Source: Nitrososphaeria archaeon
GTDB lineage: Archaea > Thermoproteota > Nitrososphaeria > Nitrososphaerales > JANXEG01
Direction of reading: 5' to 3'
Length of the DNA: 46,120 bases
Assembly: GCA_029775915.1 (NCBI GenBank)
Contig: JARVKA010000010.1
Span: forward strand, 1-46,120
Positions 32,367 to 41,337 of the stretch are shown here, piece by piece (the stretch's first letter is position 1; every line of letters begins with the position of its first letter). The notes under the pieces were generated by a model that saw only the letters and a list, made by a program, of their open reading frames with translations, was not told where the DNA came from and did no database searches. A program made the position numbers and the translations under genes.

Positions 32367-33485
32367 ATGAAAATAGCTTATCTTGCAGATTGCCAATCTA
32401 TACATACAATCAGATGGATTAATTATTTTAAAAATAAAGGGCATGAAGTATTCGTATTAACGAGCAATGTATCTAAAAAACTTGATGTGAAACAATACAA
32501 GTTAAAAGGTGGTATCCCTATACCATTAGCGAGTAAGGATTCTGCATTTAGATACGCTCTCTCACCTTATTGTATACTTTACGTTAAGAAAATTTTACAT
32601 AATGAAAAACCAGATATTTTACATGCGCATTATTTATCTCATTATGGCTTTATAGGTGCATTAGTAAATTATCATCCATTTGTTGTGACTGCTTGGGGCT
32701 CGGATGTTCTTTTAAACCCGAATCAAATGAAAATATTGGAACTTATGGTAAAATTCACATTAAAGAGAGCAGATTTTATTACGTGTGATGGGGAGCATGT
32801 TGTGAAAATCATCAACAATTTAAGGGGAGAGTTTGGGAATATATCGATCATTTATTTTGGAACTGATGTTGAAAAATTCAATCCGAAAAAAAGGAGTGAG
32901 GAGATAAGAAGTATGTTAGGTGCAAAGCCTGATACTCCTATAGTGATAAGCTTAAGATATCTTGAGCCCATATATGATGTAAAAACGTTGATTAAAGCGA
33001 TACCATTGGTATTGAAAAATATTCCAGAAATAAAGTTTATAATTGCAGGCTCAGGCTCTCAAGAAGCTGAATTGAAAAGATTAGTGAATATGCTAAAGAT
33101 TGCAAATTATGTGAGCTTTGTAGGATTCATACCCAATGAAGAATTACCAAAATACTTAGCCTCATCAGATATTTATGTTTCCACATCACTTTCCGATGCT
33201 GGCCTTGCAGCAAGTACTGCGGAAGCGATGGCGTGTGGATTACCCGTTATAATTACTGATTTTGGTGATAACTCTAAGTGGGTTAAGAATGGTGTAAATG
33301 GTTATTTATTTCCAATGAGGGATTATAAAGCTTTAGCTGAAAGAATTATACAACTTGCTATAAATAAAGATTTAAGGAAGGAGATGGGTGAGCATGGTAG
33401 AAGGATTATTGAAGAAAAGCTTAATTATACACGTGAAATGGAGAAGGTTGAAAGACTTTATAAAGATTTGATTGATAAAAGGTGA
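32367..33485 (+). CDS. Glycosyltransferase family 4
   Basis: 372-residue GT-B enzyme, first gene of the glycan operon. The N-terminal acceptor domain includes HAHYLSHYGFIGAL and TAWGSDVLLNP. The C-terminal GT4 domain includes VISLRYLEPIYDVKTLIKA, VGFIPNEELPKYLASSDIYV and the nucleotide-sugar E-x7-E pattern in AASTAEAMACGLPVI. It is predicted soluble or membrane-associated on the cytoplasmic side. The donor sugar is not evident. It is followed 7 bp later by the epimerase start. Confidence 0.9.
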   Translation: MKIAYLADCQSIHTIRWINYFKNKGHEVFVLTSNVSKKLDVKQYKLKGGIPIPLASKDSAFRYALSPYCILYVKKILHNEKPDILHAHYLSHYGFIGALVNYHPFVVTAWGSDVLLNPNQMKILELMVKFTLKRADFITCDGEHVVKIINNLRGEFGNISIIYFGTDVEKFNPKKRSEEIRSMLGAKPDTPIVISLRYLEPIYDVKTLIKAIPLVLKNIPEIKFIIAGSGSQEAELKRLVNMLKIANYVSFVGFIPNEELPKYLASSDIYVSTSLSDAGLAASTAEAMACGLPVIITDFGDNSKWVKNGVNGYLFPMRDYKALAERIIQLAINKDLRKEMGEHGRRIIEEKLNYTREMEKVERLYKDLIDKR

Positions 33486-33492
33486 GATAAGT

Positions 33493-34455
33493 ATGAAGAT
33501 GTTAATAACTGGAGGGGCTGGATTTATAGGTAGTCATTTATGTGATAAATACGTGGGAGAGGGGCATAATGTAATTTGCCTTGATAACTTCATGAGCGGG
33601 AACTTGAATAATGTAAGGCATCTTTTAGATTATAGAAACTTTAAGCTCATTAAAGGTGATATAAGGGATGTTGAGTTATTAGATAAGTTAATGAGAGGTG
33701 TTGATGTGGTATTCCATCTTGCAGCACAAGTCCATGTGGATCGCTCCTATGTGGAGCCAAAGCTCACTTATGAGGTGAATGTTATGGGTACGCAAAACAT
33801 TTTAGAAATGGCAAGAATTCATGATGTAAAGAGAATAATTTATGCATCCTCAAGTGAAGTGTATGGCTCGGCCCAATACGTGCCTATAGATGAAAAACAT
33901 CCTTTGAATGCTCCTCATCCTTATGGTGCGAGTAAAATTGCCGCAGACCGTATGTGTAATGCGTATATTCAAACTTATGGTTTAGATATCGCAATTCTCA
34001 GACTCTTCAACACATTTGGGCCTCGACAAAGAGATATTGGTTACGGTGGTGTTGTATCAATATTCACAAGGAGGGTTTTGAGCAATATACCACCAATTAT
34101 ATATGGTGATGGTTTACAAACCCGTGATTTTACTTATATAGAGGATATGGTGAGGGCTTTCGATCTTGTCTTAAAGTATGATAAACCATTGCAAGAGCCT
34201 ATTAATTTTGGTAGCGGTAAAGAAATATCCATATTGGATTTAGCAAATATGATCATTAAGATTTGTGGTAAAGAGGGGGTTTTAAAGCCTGTACATGTGG
34301 AGCCGAGAATTGGAGAGGTGAAAAGATTAATCGCAAATTCAACAAAGGCGAAAGAGTTGTTGGGATGGCAAGTGAGTTGTGATTTTTATGAAGAATTAAA
34401 AAAATTTATTGCATGGTATAAAAATTATGGCTTTGAGCCAAGGATAACACTTTGA
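33493..34455 (+). CDS. NAD-dependent nucleotide-sugar epimerase/dehydratase
   Basis: 320-residue extended short-chain dehydrogenase. The Rossmann motif GGAGFIGSH is at the N-terminus, HLAAQVHVDRS and the catalytic Y-x3-K in PYGASKIAADR follow, and NTFGPRQ with IYGDGLQTRDFTYIEDM are typical of UDP-glucose 4-epimerase-like proteins. ATG 33493 is preferred, with GGTGA 7 nt upstream. The TTG at 33472 lies inside the preceding gene. The substrate could be UDP-GlcNAc, UDP-Glc or another sugar. Confidence 0.92.
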   Translation: MKMLITGGAGFIGSHLCDKYVGEGHNVICLDNFMSGNLNNVRHLLDYRNFKLIKGDIRDVELLDKLMRGVDVVFHLAAQVHVDRSYVEPKLTYEVNVMGTQNILEMARIHDVKRIIYASSSEVYGSAQYVPIDEKHPLNAPHPYGASKIAADRMCNAYIQTYGLDIAILRLFNTFGPRQRDIGYGGVVSIFTRRVLSNIPPIIYGDGLQTRDFTYIEDMVRAFDLVLKYDKPLQEPINFGSGKEISILDLANMIIKICGKEGVLKPVHVEPRIGEVKRLIANSTKAKELLGWQVSCDFYEELKKFIAWYKNYGFEPRITL

Positions 34456-35441
34456 AGATATCTTCTATTAACATATCTTCAGAGATTTTGCATAAAATGT
34501 ATGTAACTATGCTAAGAATTCGTCTTTTTGAAGAGAAGGTAGCAGATATACTATCAAACTCTAAAGAAATTATATGCCCATGCCATCTTTACATAGGGCA
34601 AGAAGCTGTAGCCACAGGTGTATGTATGGCTCTCAATAAAGATGATTATGTTTTTAGCACACATAGATCACATGGCCATTATTTGGCTAAAGGAGGGGAT
34701 ATGAAGAGGTTAATGGCTGAGTTATATGGTAAAGAAACTGGGTGTTCAAAAGGTAAGGGCGGCTCTATGCATGTAGCATTTAAGGATGTGGGATTTATGG
34801 GTAGCTCAGCTATCGTTGCTGGAACTATACCATTGGCTGTTGGTGCAGCATTTGCATTCAGTATACAAGGAAGCAAAAGGGTATCGGTAGCCTTTTTTGG
34901 AGATGGAGCGACTCATGAAGGCACTTTTTATGAATCATTAAATTTTGCATCGCTTAAAAAGCTCCCTGTAATTTTTGTTTGTGAAAATAACCAATACTCA
35001 ACACATATGCCTATATCAGCAAGCCTTGCAGATGTGAGAATTTATAAAAAGGCTGGAATATTCAAAATGCCGGGCATTAGAGTTGATGGTAATGATGTGA
35101 TAAAGGTATTTGAGGTAACGAGAAAAGCGGTTGAAGAAGCGAGGAAGGGTAACGGTCCAACACTTATTGAGTGTTTAACTTATAGATGGAGGGGGCATGT
35201 AGGGCCGAGTTACGATCTTGATAAAGGCTTGAGAAGCAAAGAGGAATTGGATTATTGGATGAGAAGATGTCCAATTAAGAGATTGGAGCGATTAATGTTT
35301 AAATTGGGTTGTTTAACCAAAGATCAAAAGGATCAAATTTATGAAAATGTTAAAAAAGAAGTGGAAGAAGCGGTAATATTCGCAAAAGAGAGCCCTTATC
35401 CAAAAGAAGATGAGCTTTACAAAGATTTGTTAAATGATTAA
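34452..35441 (+). CDS. Thiamine-dependent dehydrogenase E1 alpha-like subunit
   Basis: 329 residues, the alpha subunit of a 2-oxoacid-dehydrogenase-type E1. The TPP/Mg site is GDGATHEGTFYESLNFASL through CENNQYS (about 158-186). The active-site region includes FSTHRSHGHYLAKGGD and GSMHVAF, and the phosphorylation-loop-like YRWRGHVGPSYD is present. It starts with TTG in a TTGA overlap with the epimerase and is followed after 1 nt by the beta subunit. No E2 or E3 gene is present, and the neighbours are sugar genes. The pair probably makes or transfers an acyl/keto unit in glycan synthesis and is unlikely to be central pyruvate dehydrogenase. Confidence 0.9.
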   Translation: MKISSINISSEILHKMYVTMLRIRLFEEKVADILSNSKEIICPCHLYIGQEAVATGVCMALNKDDYVFSTHRSHGHYLAKGGDMKRLMAELYGKETGCSKGKGGSMHVAFKDVGFMGSSAIVAGTIPLAVGAAFAFSIQGSKRVSVAFFGDGATHEGTFYESLNFASLKKLPVIFVCENNQYSTHMPISASLADVRIYKKAGIFKMPGIRVDGNDVIKVFEVTRKAVEEARKGNGPTLIECLTYRWRGHVGPSYDLDKGLRSKEELDYWMRRCPIKRLERLMFKLGCLTKDQKDQIYENVKKEVEEAVIFAKESPYPKEDELYKDLLND

Positions 35442-35442
35442 A

Positions 35443-36426
35443 ATGAGAAGATTACTTTATCATCAAGCGATTAATGAGGCTCTTCATCAACTTATTGAAA
35501 GAGACCCAAGAGTATTTCTTATCGGTCAAGGTGTAACAAGTCCATGGTATGTAGGAAGAACTACTGTAGGGCTTATCCATCGTTTTGGTCCAAAGAGGAT
35601 TATCGATACGCCTGTATCAGAAAATAGCATTACAGGAATAGCTATAGGTGCAGCATTAGCAGGTATGAGACCGATACTCGTTCATCCAAGAATGGATTTT
35701 ATGTACTATGCGATGGATCAATTGGCAAATCATGCAGCAACTTGGCGCTATATGTTTGGTAACCAATTTAGCATACCATTAACTATATGGGGTATTGTGA
35801 ATAGAGGTGGTGGTCAAGCAGCTCAACATTCACAAAGCTTACAAGCGATCTTTATGCATATACCCGGTTTCAAAATCGTTATGCCTAGCACCCCTTACGA
35901 TGCTAAAGGTTTACTTGTATCAGCAGTGGAAGATAATAATCCAGTTCTTTACATAGATGATCGTTGGCTTTACAATTGTGAAGGAGAAGTGCCTGAAGAT
36001 TTGTATAAAGTCCCGATTGGTAAAGGGATTGTTAGAAGAGAAGGTAAAGATGTAACATTAGCAGCAACATCTTACATGGTGGTTGAAGCTTTAAAAGCTG
36101 CAAAAGTATTGGAGGGAGAAGGGATTGATATCGAGGTTATAGATATCCGCTCACTTAAACCACTCGATAAAGAGATTTTGATCAACTCTGTAAAGAAAAC
36201 TGGTAGATTCATAATCGTAGATGGAGGTTGGAGAACATGTGGGGTGAGTGCCGAGATTTTATCAATCATCACGACTGAGGCTTATGATTATTTAAAAGCT
36301 CCAGCTTTAAGGCTCGCTTTACCAGATGTGCCAGCACCAGCTAGCCCTGCATTGGAAAAAGTTTATTATCTTAACTCAGAAAAGATTATAGTAAAAGTAA
36401 GAGAGCTTATGAGTGATAAGAATTGA
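35443..36426 (+). CDS. Thiamine-dependent dehydrogenase E1 beta-like subunit
   Basis: 327 residues, the beta subunit partner. The N-terminal pyrimidine-binding domain has DTPVSENSITGIAIGAALAG (with the TPP-activating Glu) and NRGGGQAAQHSQSLQAIFMHIPG. The transketolase C domain has EVIDIRSLKPLD and IIVDGGWRTCGVSAEIL. ATG 35443 follows the alpha stop by 1 nt. An upstream GTG/TTG-type start at 35434 is less likely. It overlaps the aminotransferase gene by a TTGA. An alpha2-beta2 heterotetramer is expected. Confidence 0.9.
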   Translation: MRRLLYHQAINEALHQLIERDPRVFLIGQGVTSPWYVGRTTVGLIHRFGPKRIIDTPVSENSITGIAIGAALAGMRPILVHPRMDFMYYAMDQLANHAATWRYMFGNQFSIPLTIWGIVNRGGGQAAQHSQSLQAIFMHIPGFKIVMPSTPYDAKGLLVSAVEDNNPVLYIDDRWLYNCEGEVPEDLYKVPIGKGIVRREGKDVTLAATSYMVVEALKAAKVLEGEGIDIEVIDIRSLKPLDKEILINSVKKTGRFIIVDGGWRTCGVSAEILSIITTEAYDYLKAPALRLALPDVPAPASPALEKVYYLNSEKIIVKVRELMSDKN

Positions 36427-37529
36427 TTTATAAAGTCCCATTCGTTAATTTTCCTGAGCATTATAAAAGAATCAAAGATGAGATAGATTTTGCTATAAAA
36501 GAGGTGCTTTTAGGTGGAGATTACATTCTTCGTAAGCATTTAAAGGAGTTTGAAGAGAATTTTGCCAAATTTTTAGGTGTAAAGTATGCGATAGGTGTTG
36601 GTAGCGGTACTGATGCACTTTATCTATCTCTTAAAGCTGCAGGTATTAATCAAGGTGATGAAGTTATAACTGTGGCACATACATTTGTAGCTACAATAGC
36701 ATCGATTATTCATTGTGGAGCTAAGCCAATTCTCGTGGATATCGGTGAGGATTACAATATGGATGTGGAAAAGGTTGAGGAAGTGATAACGAATAAAACG
36801 AAAGCGATTATACCAGTCCATCTCAATGGTAGATTGTGTGATATGAAAAGATTGATGGAGATAGCATCAAAATATAATCTTATAATTATTGAGGATGCAG
36901 CACAAGCATTGGGTGCAAGCCTTGATGGTGTTAAAGCGGGAACTTTTGGATTAACGGGCTGCTTCAGCTTTTATCCAGCCAAAATATTGGGTGGATTGGG
37001 CGATGGGGGTATGGTTGTGACCAATAATAAAGATGTAGCTGAGAAGATTCTTCTCTTAAGGGATCATGGCCAAAAAAGGGAGATTGGTGAGATATTATGC
37101 TATGGCTTTAACAGCAGATTGGATAATTTACAAGCAGCGGTATTGAATGTAAAGCTTAAGTATGTACCAAAATGGATTGAGAGAAGGAGAGAGATTGCAA
37201 AGCTTTATCATCAAGCCTTATCCAATATAACCAAATTAAAACTCCCTCCCCCTCCCATGAATGGTAGGTTTTATGATGTTTATCAAAATTATGTTATAAG
37301 GGCTAAAAGGAGGGATGAGCTTGTGAAGCATTTGATGAGAGAAGGTATTGAGGTATTAATCTCATGGCCCAAGCCTCTCCATAAACATGAGGCATTGGGA
37401 TTGAGCAATTTTCACCTCCCTATGACTGAACAAATTTCAAAAGAAGTTGTTTCATTACCGATTTATCCTGAGTTGAGTAATAATGATGTAAATTTTGTTA
37501 TTCAAGCTATACAAACATTTTATAAATAG
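36423..37529 (+). CDS. DegT/DnrJ/EryC1/StrS-type sugar aminotransferase
   Basis: 368 residues, fold-type I PLP aminotransferase of nucleotide-sugar pathways. GVGSGTDALYLSLKA binds the cofactor phosphate. VDIGEDYNMDVEKVEEVI and EDAAQALGA (with the Asp that contacts the pyridine N) are typical. The PLP lysine is in FSFYPAKILGGLGDGG (about 188). It starts at TTG in a TTGA overlap with the E1 beta gene. It would aminate a keto-sugar nucleotide, possibly made by the epimerase/dehydratase and E1 pair of the same operon. Confidence 0.93.
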   Translation: MIYKVPFVNFPEHYKRIKDEIDFAIKEVLLGGDYILRKHLKEFEENFAKFLGVKYAIGVGSGTDALYLSLKAAGINQGDEVITVAHTFVATIASIIHCGAKPILVDIGEDYNMDVEKVEEVITNKTKAIIPVHLNGRLCDMKRLMEIASKYNLIIIEDAAQALGASLDGVKAGTFGLTGCFSFYPAKILGGLGDGGMVVTNNKDVAEKILLLRDHGQKREIGEILCYGFNSRLDNLQAAVLNVKLKYVPKWIERRREIAKLYHQALSNITKLKLPPPPMNGRFYDVYQNYVIRAKRRDELVKHLMREGIEVLISWPKPLHKHEALGLSNFHLPMTEQISKEVVSLPIYPELSNNDVNFVIQAIQTFYK

Positions 37530-37590
37530 ATGCAAATTGATAAAGGTATTTATTAGCTATCTCAAAAAGAAGTCCAAACTGTACAAAATT

Positions 37591-38268
37591 ATGAGAATGA
37601 TTTATTGTAATTTAATGGTTAAAGTTAGTCCTCTTTTTGGAACAAGATTGGAAGAGATTAAATGGATTACACGCAAGCTCGATCGAAGCAAAATTAAAGG
37701 AGAATGGCATGTAATTAATTCACATAGAAGATTTTTAATGAAGCAAATCGATACTTTTATTCACTCATCGATTAATAGCATAATTGAACTTGGATGTGGC
37801 ATAGGAATTAATTTATTCCTACTCGCTAAAAAATTTCCATACGTAAAGATGATAGGTATCGATATCAATTCATCAGCTATAAGGATCGGAAATGAGTTAT
37901 TAAAGCAAGAAGGCATAACGAATATCAAGTTAATAATCGGCAAAGTAGAAGAATTGTTACCATTATTGAAAGATAAGAGCTTCGATATTACACTTACAAA
38001 TGCATTCCTTATGTATATTGCACCAGATAAATTTACAAAAATATTAAAGGATATAATTCGCATCACTCGTAAAGCAATCATCTTGAGCGAATGGTTTGCT
38101 CCTAATGTGAGATATATGTATGATAGGCATTGGGTAAGAGATTACGTAGCTATGTTAAAGGAGTTTATACCAAATGGATCGATACAAATTATAAAATACC
38201 CAGAAAATTGTTGGGAAGATGAAAAATGGAGAAAATATGGTTATTTGATTATAGCAACTTTCGATTAA
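37591..38268 (+). CDS. Class I SAM-dependent methyltransferase
   Basis: About 225 residues. The SAM-binding motif I is IIELGCGIGINLFLLA (about 68-83), followed by MIGIDINSSAIRIG (motif II) and FDITLTNAFLMYI (motif IV/post-II). The C-terminus has SEWFAPNVRYMYDRHW. The start is uncertain: ATG 37591 gives a clean N-terminus, while an upstream TTG near 37537 would add 18 residues. It lies 61 bp behind the aminotransferase. The target is unknown; sugar or lipid-linked glycan methylation is plausible from context. Confidence 0.82.
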   Translation: MRMIYCNLMVKVSPLFGTRLEEIKWITRKLDRSKIKGEWHVINSHRRFLMKQIDTFIHSSINSIIELGCGIGINLFLLAKKFPYVKMIGIDINSSAIRIGNELLKQEGITNIKLIIGKVEELLPLLKDKSFDITLTNAFLMYIAPDKFTKILKDIIRITRKAIILSEWFAPNVRYMYDRHWVRDYVAMLKEFIPNGSIQIIKYPENCWEDEKWRKYGYLIIATFD

Positions 38269-38411
38269 AGAGGTAGAGTAAACTATGTCTTTTAATCTTA
38301 CACACCTGTGAAAACTCTTTAGAAGAAGTATGTAAAGAAGACTTGTCGATTCTATTTTAAACATCAAAGAGTATAAACTTATAAATTTGATTAAGTGAAC
38401 TATTAAAAGAC

Positions 38412-39179
38412 ATGCTGAAATCTGTAAAAAATTGGTTTATAAATAAGTGCCCAAATCATATATTCCCTTTAATTGCAAATACTTACTATTATGTATCATC
38501 TAAAGAAGGAGTAAAAATTAAAAGGGTTGGTAACAATTGGTTAATTCAAAGAGACAAAATAAAATTATTGAGCCCAACACCAAAGTTCTTAGGTTTCGGT
38601 TTAAAAATTTTTGAAAATAAATTTGAAAGATTCTTTAAAATTAATAAAGGGGATATCGCTTTAGACATTGGCGCTTGTATTGGTGATACAACGATTCCTA
38701 TGGCGATTAAAACAGGTTTAACTGGAAAAGTGATCGCAGTTGAGCCTCATCCTATTAATGTTAAGTATTTGAAATTCAATACTGCCATTTTTAAAAATAT
38801 AGAAATAATTGAGAAAGCATTATGGAATGAGAGAAAAACGGTTAAACTTTATCTTTATAATTTGCCAACTGGGCATTCGATTATACCAAGCAAAGAAAGA
38901 AATTATGGAGTTATAGATGTACCAGCAGATACACTTGACAATTTATTCAATAACAATAAGAGAATAGATTTTGTAAAGATAGATGTACAAGGTGCTGAAA
39001 TTCAAGTACTTCAAGGTGGTAGCAAGTTTTTCGAAAAAGCTCAAAAGCTTGTAGTTGAAACTCATAATCGATTTGATGTAGAGAAAAGGACTTATCCAAA
39101 GGTCTTAGAGATATTAAGAAATTATTATTCTGAAATTCATTTTTGTATGGATAATGGTATCGTATATGCTTCACAATAA
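38412..39179 (+). CDS. FkbM-family methyltransferase
   Basis: 255 residues. The FkbM core reads ALDIGACIGDTTIPMA (SAM loop, about 89-104), VIAVEPHPINVKYL and the family hallmark FVKIDVQGAEIQVLQGG (about 190-206). FkbM enzymes O-methylate sugars and related hydroxyls. It is separated from the preceding methyltransferase by a 143-bp AT-rich gap with no feature I recognise. It is the last intact gene before the insertion-sequence graveyard. Confidence 0.92.
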   Translation: MLKSVKNWFINKCPNHIFPLIANTYYYVSSKEGVKIKRVGNNWLIQRDKIKLLSPTPKFLGFGLKIFENKFERFFKINKGDIALDIGACIGDTTIPMAIKTGLTGKVIAVEPHPINVKYLKFNTAIFKNIEIIEKALWNERKTVKLYLYNLPTGHSIIPSKERNYGVIDVPADTLDNLFNNNKRIDFVKIDVQGAEIQVLQGGSKFFEKAQKLVVETHNRFDVEKRTYPKVLEILRNYYSEIHFCMDNGIVYASQ

Positions 39180-39194
39180 TTTTTGTGAGTTTGT

Positions 39195-39480
39195 ATGAAG
39201 AAAGTCATGATCATCACACATTTAGCTTATGCAACTTCATAGCTGGCTTAGCTAAATACTTTTCTGAATTTAATCAGCAACCAATAATTATTATTAACAC
39301 CCCTTAAAAGGGGTTACTAGATCATATCTAATTGATGAGGAAATTCTAAAAAATTAAAGTGCTTTACTCTGATACCATTAATAAAACTGCAAATAATCTA
39401 AAGCAAATTCTTGGTTTTAATACACAAAAAGTGTAAGGAAGCAGCATAGAAGCGATTCGGCACTTATTCTATAAAAAACA
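39195..39480 (+). pseudogene. Glycosyltransferase N-terminal fragment, frameshifted
   Basis: ATG 39195 gives MKKVMIITHLAYATS and then a stop. The next frame continues FIAGLAKYFSEFNQQPIIIINTP. Together these match the start of the glycosyltransferase at 42179 (MKKVLLIAHVRRAFPRIPALIKYLPEFGWQPIVLTP). Further weak similarity may extend to about 39480 through more frameshifts. It is a relic of a paralogous gene, cut off by mobile elements. Confidence 0.62.
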
Positions 39481-39538
39481 TTGTTATTAAAATCTAAAAT
39501 TTCCCTAGATTTTAACTCATAAGAGTGATGCATATGAA

Positions 39539-39795
39539 ATATGGCAGGACGATGAACAGGAGACTTCATTCTTTACCGTTAGGAGACTTCAATCCTACGT
39601 TGACGCTAAATACCTTCAAGCCTATACTCCGATGTGTGATGGAAAACTAGCACTAAATGGGATAGGCTTTTGAAGTGCAGAGAATGCAGCTATGAAGGTG
39701 ATAAAGATATAATAGAATGTTTGAACCTGCTAAAAAATTCCAAGATGTGGGATTTCCATTGCTCTCGAAGACCATCTATGAAGCATTAGCTGACG
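39539..39795 (+). pseudogene. TnpB (IS200/IS605 OrfB) C-terminal relic
   Basis: Across three frames this reads NRRLHSLP, RRLQSYVDAKYLQAYTPMCDGKLALNG and RLLKCRECSYEGDKDII followed by CLNLL. That order is the end of a TnpB protein with its zinc ribbon (one CxxC still intact, the other decayed). There are at least two frameshifts. No TnpA, no end hairpins and no intact RuvC motif remain in the window. Confidence 0.72.
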
Positions 39796-39889
39796 TGAAA
39801 CGGATAGTTATAAAATGTTAACTACCCAATAACGGTAAAAAATGTCTGTAAAGTTGAATAACTATTTAGTTTTAAATAAGTTCATTGAT

Positions 39890-40545
39890 GATGTCACGAT
39901 AAGCCATTGATGAGCACCCAGTTATAGATGGCTATGAAGGCTTCGATGAATTTAGTGATCGATCTAAGGCTCCCGTTGGCTGGGAACCTGTTATAGAAGG
40001 TCTTCAGATTCGCCTTGAGTATTCCGAACCATCTTTCTAATTCCTCATGCCAAAAGTCTCATGCCTTAATGGTTTCATGCTTGTATTCAAAGCCTAAGCT
40101 CTTGAAGACATCGTGATACCAAGGTCCCTTGTCAATGAGGAATAATGGCTTATTCTCACAACATTGCAATACATCTTTGAGGAAGCATCAAGGCTAGAGC
40201 GAGTGAAGGATGCTCTATAAGCTAGAACCTCCTTGGTATCAATATCTCTCGCAGCCCATAGGTAGAGCTGCTCCTTGCCAGCTTTGTCTTGGTTTCATCT
40301 ATAGCTACACATCTCCTATACCTCCTCTCAAGCTTGAAGGTCTTTCAACGCTATGAAGACCCTTTGCACAGCCATATAGGATAAGCTTCCCAAGAGCTGA
40401 GCAGTCTTCCTATATGATAAGCATGTAAAGCATGGCAGCAAGAACCTTCACATCCAATCTCTTATCCCTCTTGAAGACACCACTCTCCTTTACCTTATTT
40501 ATCAGAGCCTGTAGAGCTGACATATATAAGTTAGGTGATTCTACC
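39890..40545 (-). pseudogene. IS6-like transposase pseudogene, copy A
   Basis: Minus-strand reading yields, through many stops and frame changes, the same protein as copy B: a start like LINKVKESGVFKRDKRLDVKVLAAMLYM, then AIDETKTK-like remnants, CCENKPLFLIDKGPWYHDVFKSLGFEYKHETIKA and ERWFGILKANLKTFYNRFP. Its transposase-end terminal repeat (TGTCACGATAAGCC, about 39897-39910) matches copy B with few changes. The other end is lost at the junction with copy B. Confidence 0.75.
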
Positions 40546-40549
40546 AAAC

Positions 40550-41274
40550 GGAATTGTCAAGATAACATTCTCCATTCTGTCTATTTTGTTTAACATTAGG
40601 CTTTTTGCTCTATTCCACTCTCTTCATACTCTATGAATGGATTGGATTATCTTGTGAGGATGGTTAAGGAGGCTAAGATCTTTAAAAGGAATAAAGTATC
40701 ATTACAAGATAAGATCCTCTCAGCCCTCATGCATTATTCAGGTTCATCTCTAAGGAGTATAGCAAAATGGAGGAGCTTCACATATGAAGCTGTTAGACAA
40801 TGGTATCATGCCTTAAGGAGGGTGTTGAAGGAACTTGAGAGGAAGCCTAGGAGAACCATCGCCATAGATGAAACCAAGACCAAGCTTCATGGCGAGCAAG
40901 TTTATGTATGGATGGCAAAGGATGTGGATACAAGAGAAGTTCTTGCAGTAAGAGTATCATATACAAGAAGTGCGTTGGATGCTAGCTCTTTCTCAATCAA
41001 GTTCTTCAATACTGTGAGAATAAACCTATTATACTCGTGGATTTGAACAATGGTATGTGGATGCATTGAAGAGGCTAGGATTAGATTATGAGCAAGTAGC
41101 AAGAGGTAAGAGAAATAGCATAGAATCGTGGTTTCGCAAAGGTGAAAAGGAGGCTCAAAGCCTTTTACAACAGCTTCCCCCTTAGAGCATCCATATCATC
41201 AGTAACAAAGTTCTTAGACGTGTTCATCAAGCTTTATAACTTAGAGATCAAGCTGGGCTTATCTTGACAATCCC
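40550..41274 (+). mobile_element. IS6-like insertion sequence, copy B (725 bp)
   Basis: Bounded by inverted repeats GGAATTGTCAAGATAA (40550-40565) and TTATCTTGACAATCCC (41259-41274), matching at 15 of 16 positions. The size and single transposase are typical for IS6-type elements. Flanking 8-mers differ (TACCAAAC versus ATCTTCAA), so no target duplication survives. It lies head-to-head against copy A, suggesting repeated insertion or an inversion. Confidence 0.82.
40633..41268 (+). pseudogene. IS6-like transposase (DDE), frameshifted, copy B
   Basis: Starts MNGLDYLVRMVKEAKIFKRNK with a helix-turn-helix region (SLRSIAKWRSFTYEAVRQWY). The first catalytic Asp is in TIAIDETKTK. The first frameshift comes near 41025, after which the other frame gives ENKPIILVD (second Asp). 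A second frameshift follows ESWFRK (catalytic Glu), and the frame then continues KRRLKAFYNSFP to the stop inside the right terminal repeat. The element is inactive as sequenced. Confidence 0.82.
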
Positions 41275-41337
41275 ATCTTCAATAGACGTAAACTATAAGT
41301 AGCGCATAGTTCCGATTATCTTATTAGGTTAGTTAGA

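Noticed and set aside
34452-36426. Central pyruvate or branched-chain 2-oxoacid dehydrogenase
   Set aside because: No E2 or E3 gene is nearby, and the pair is translationally coupled to sugar genes.
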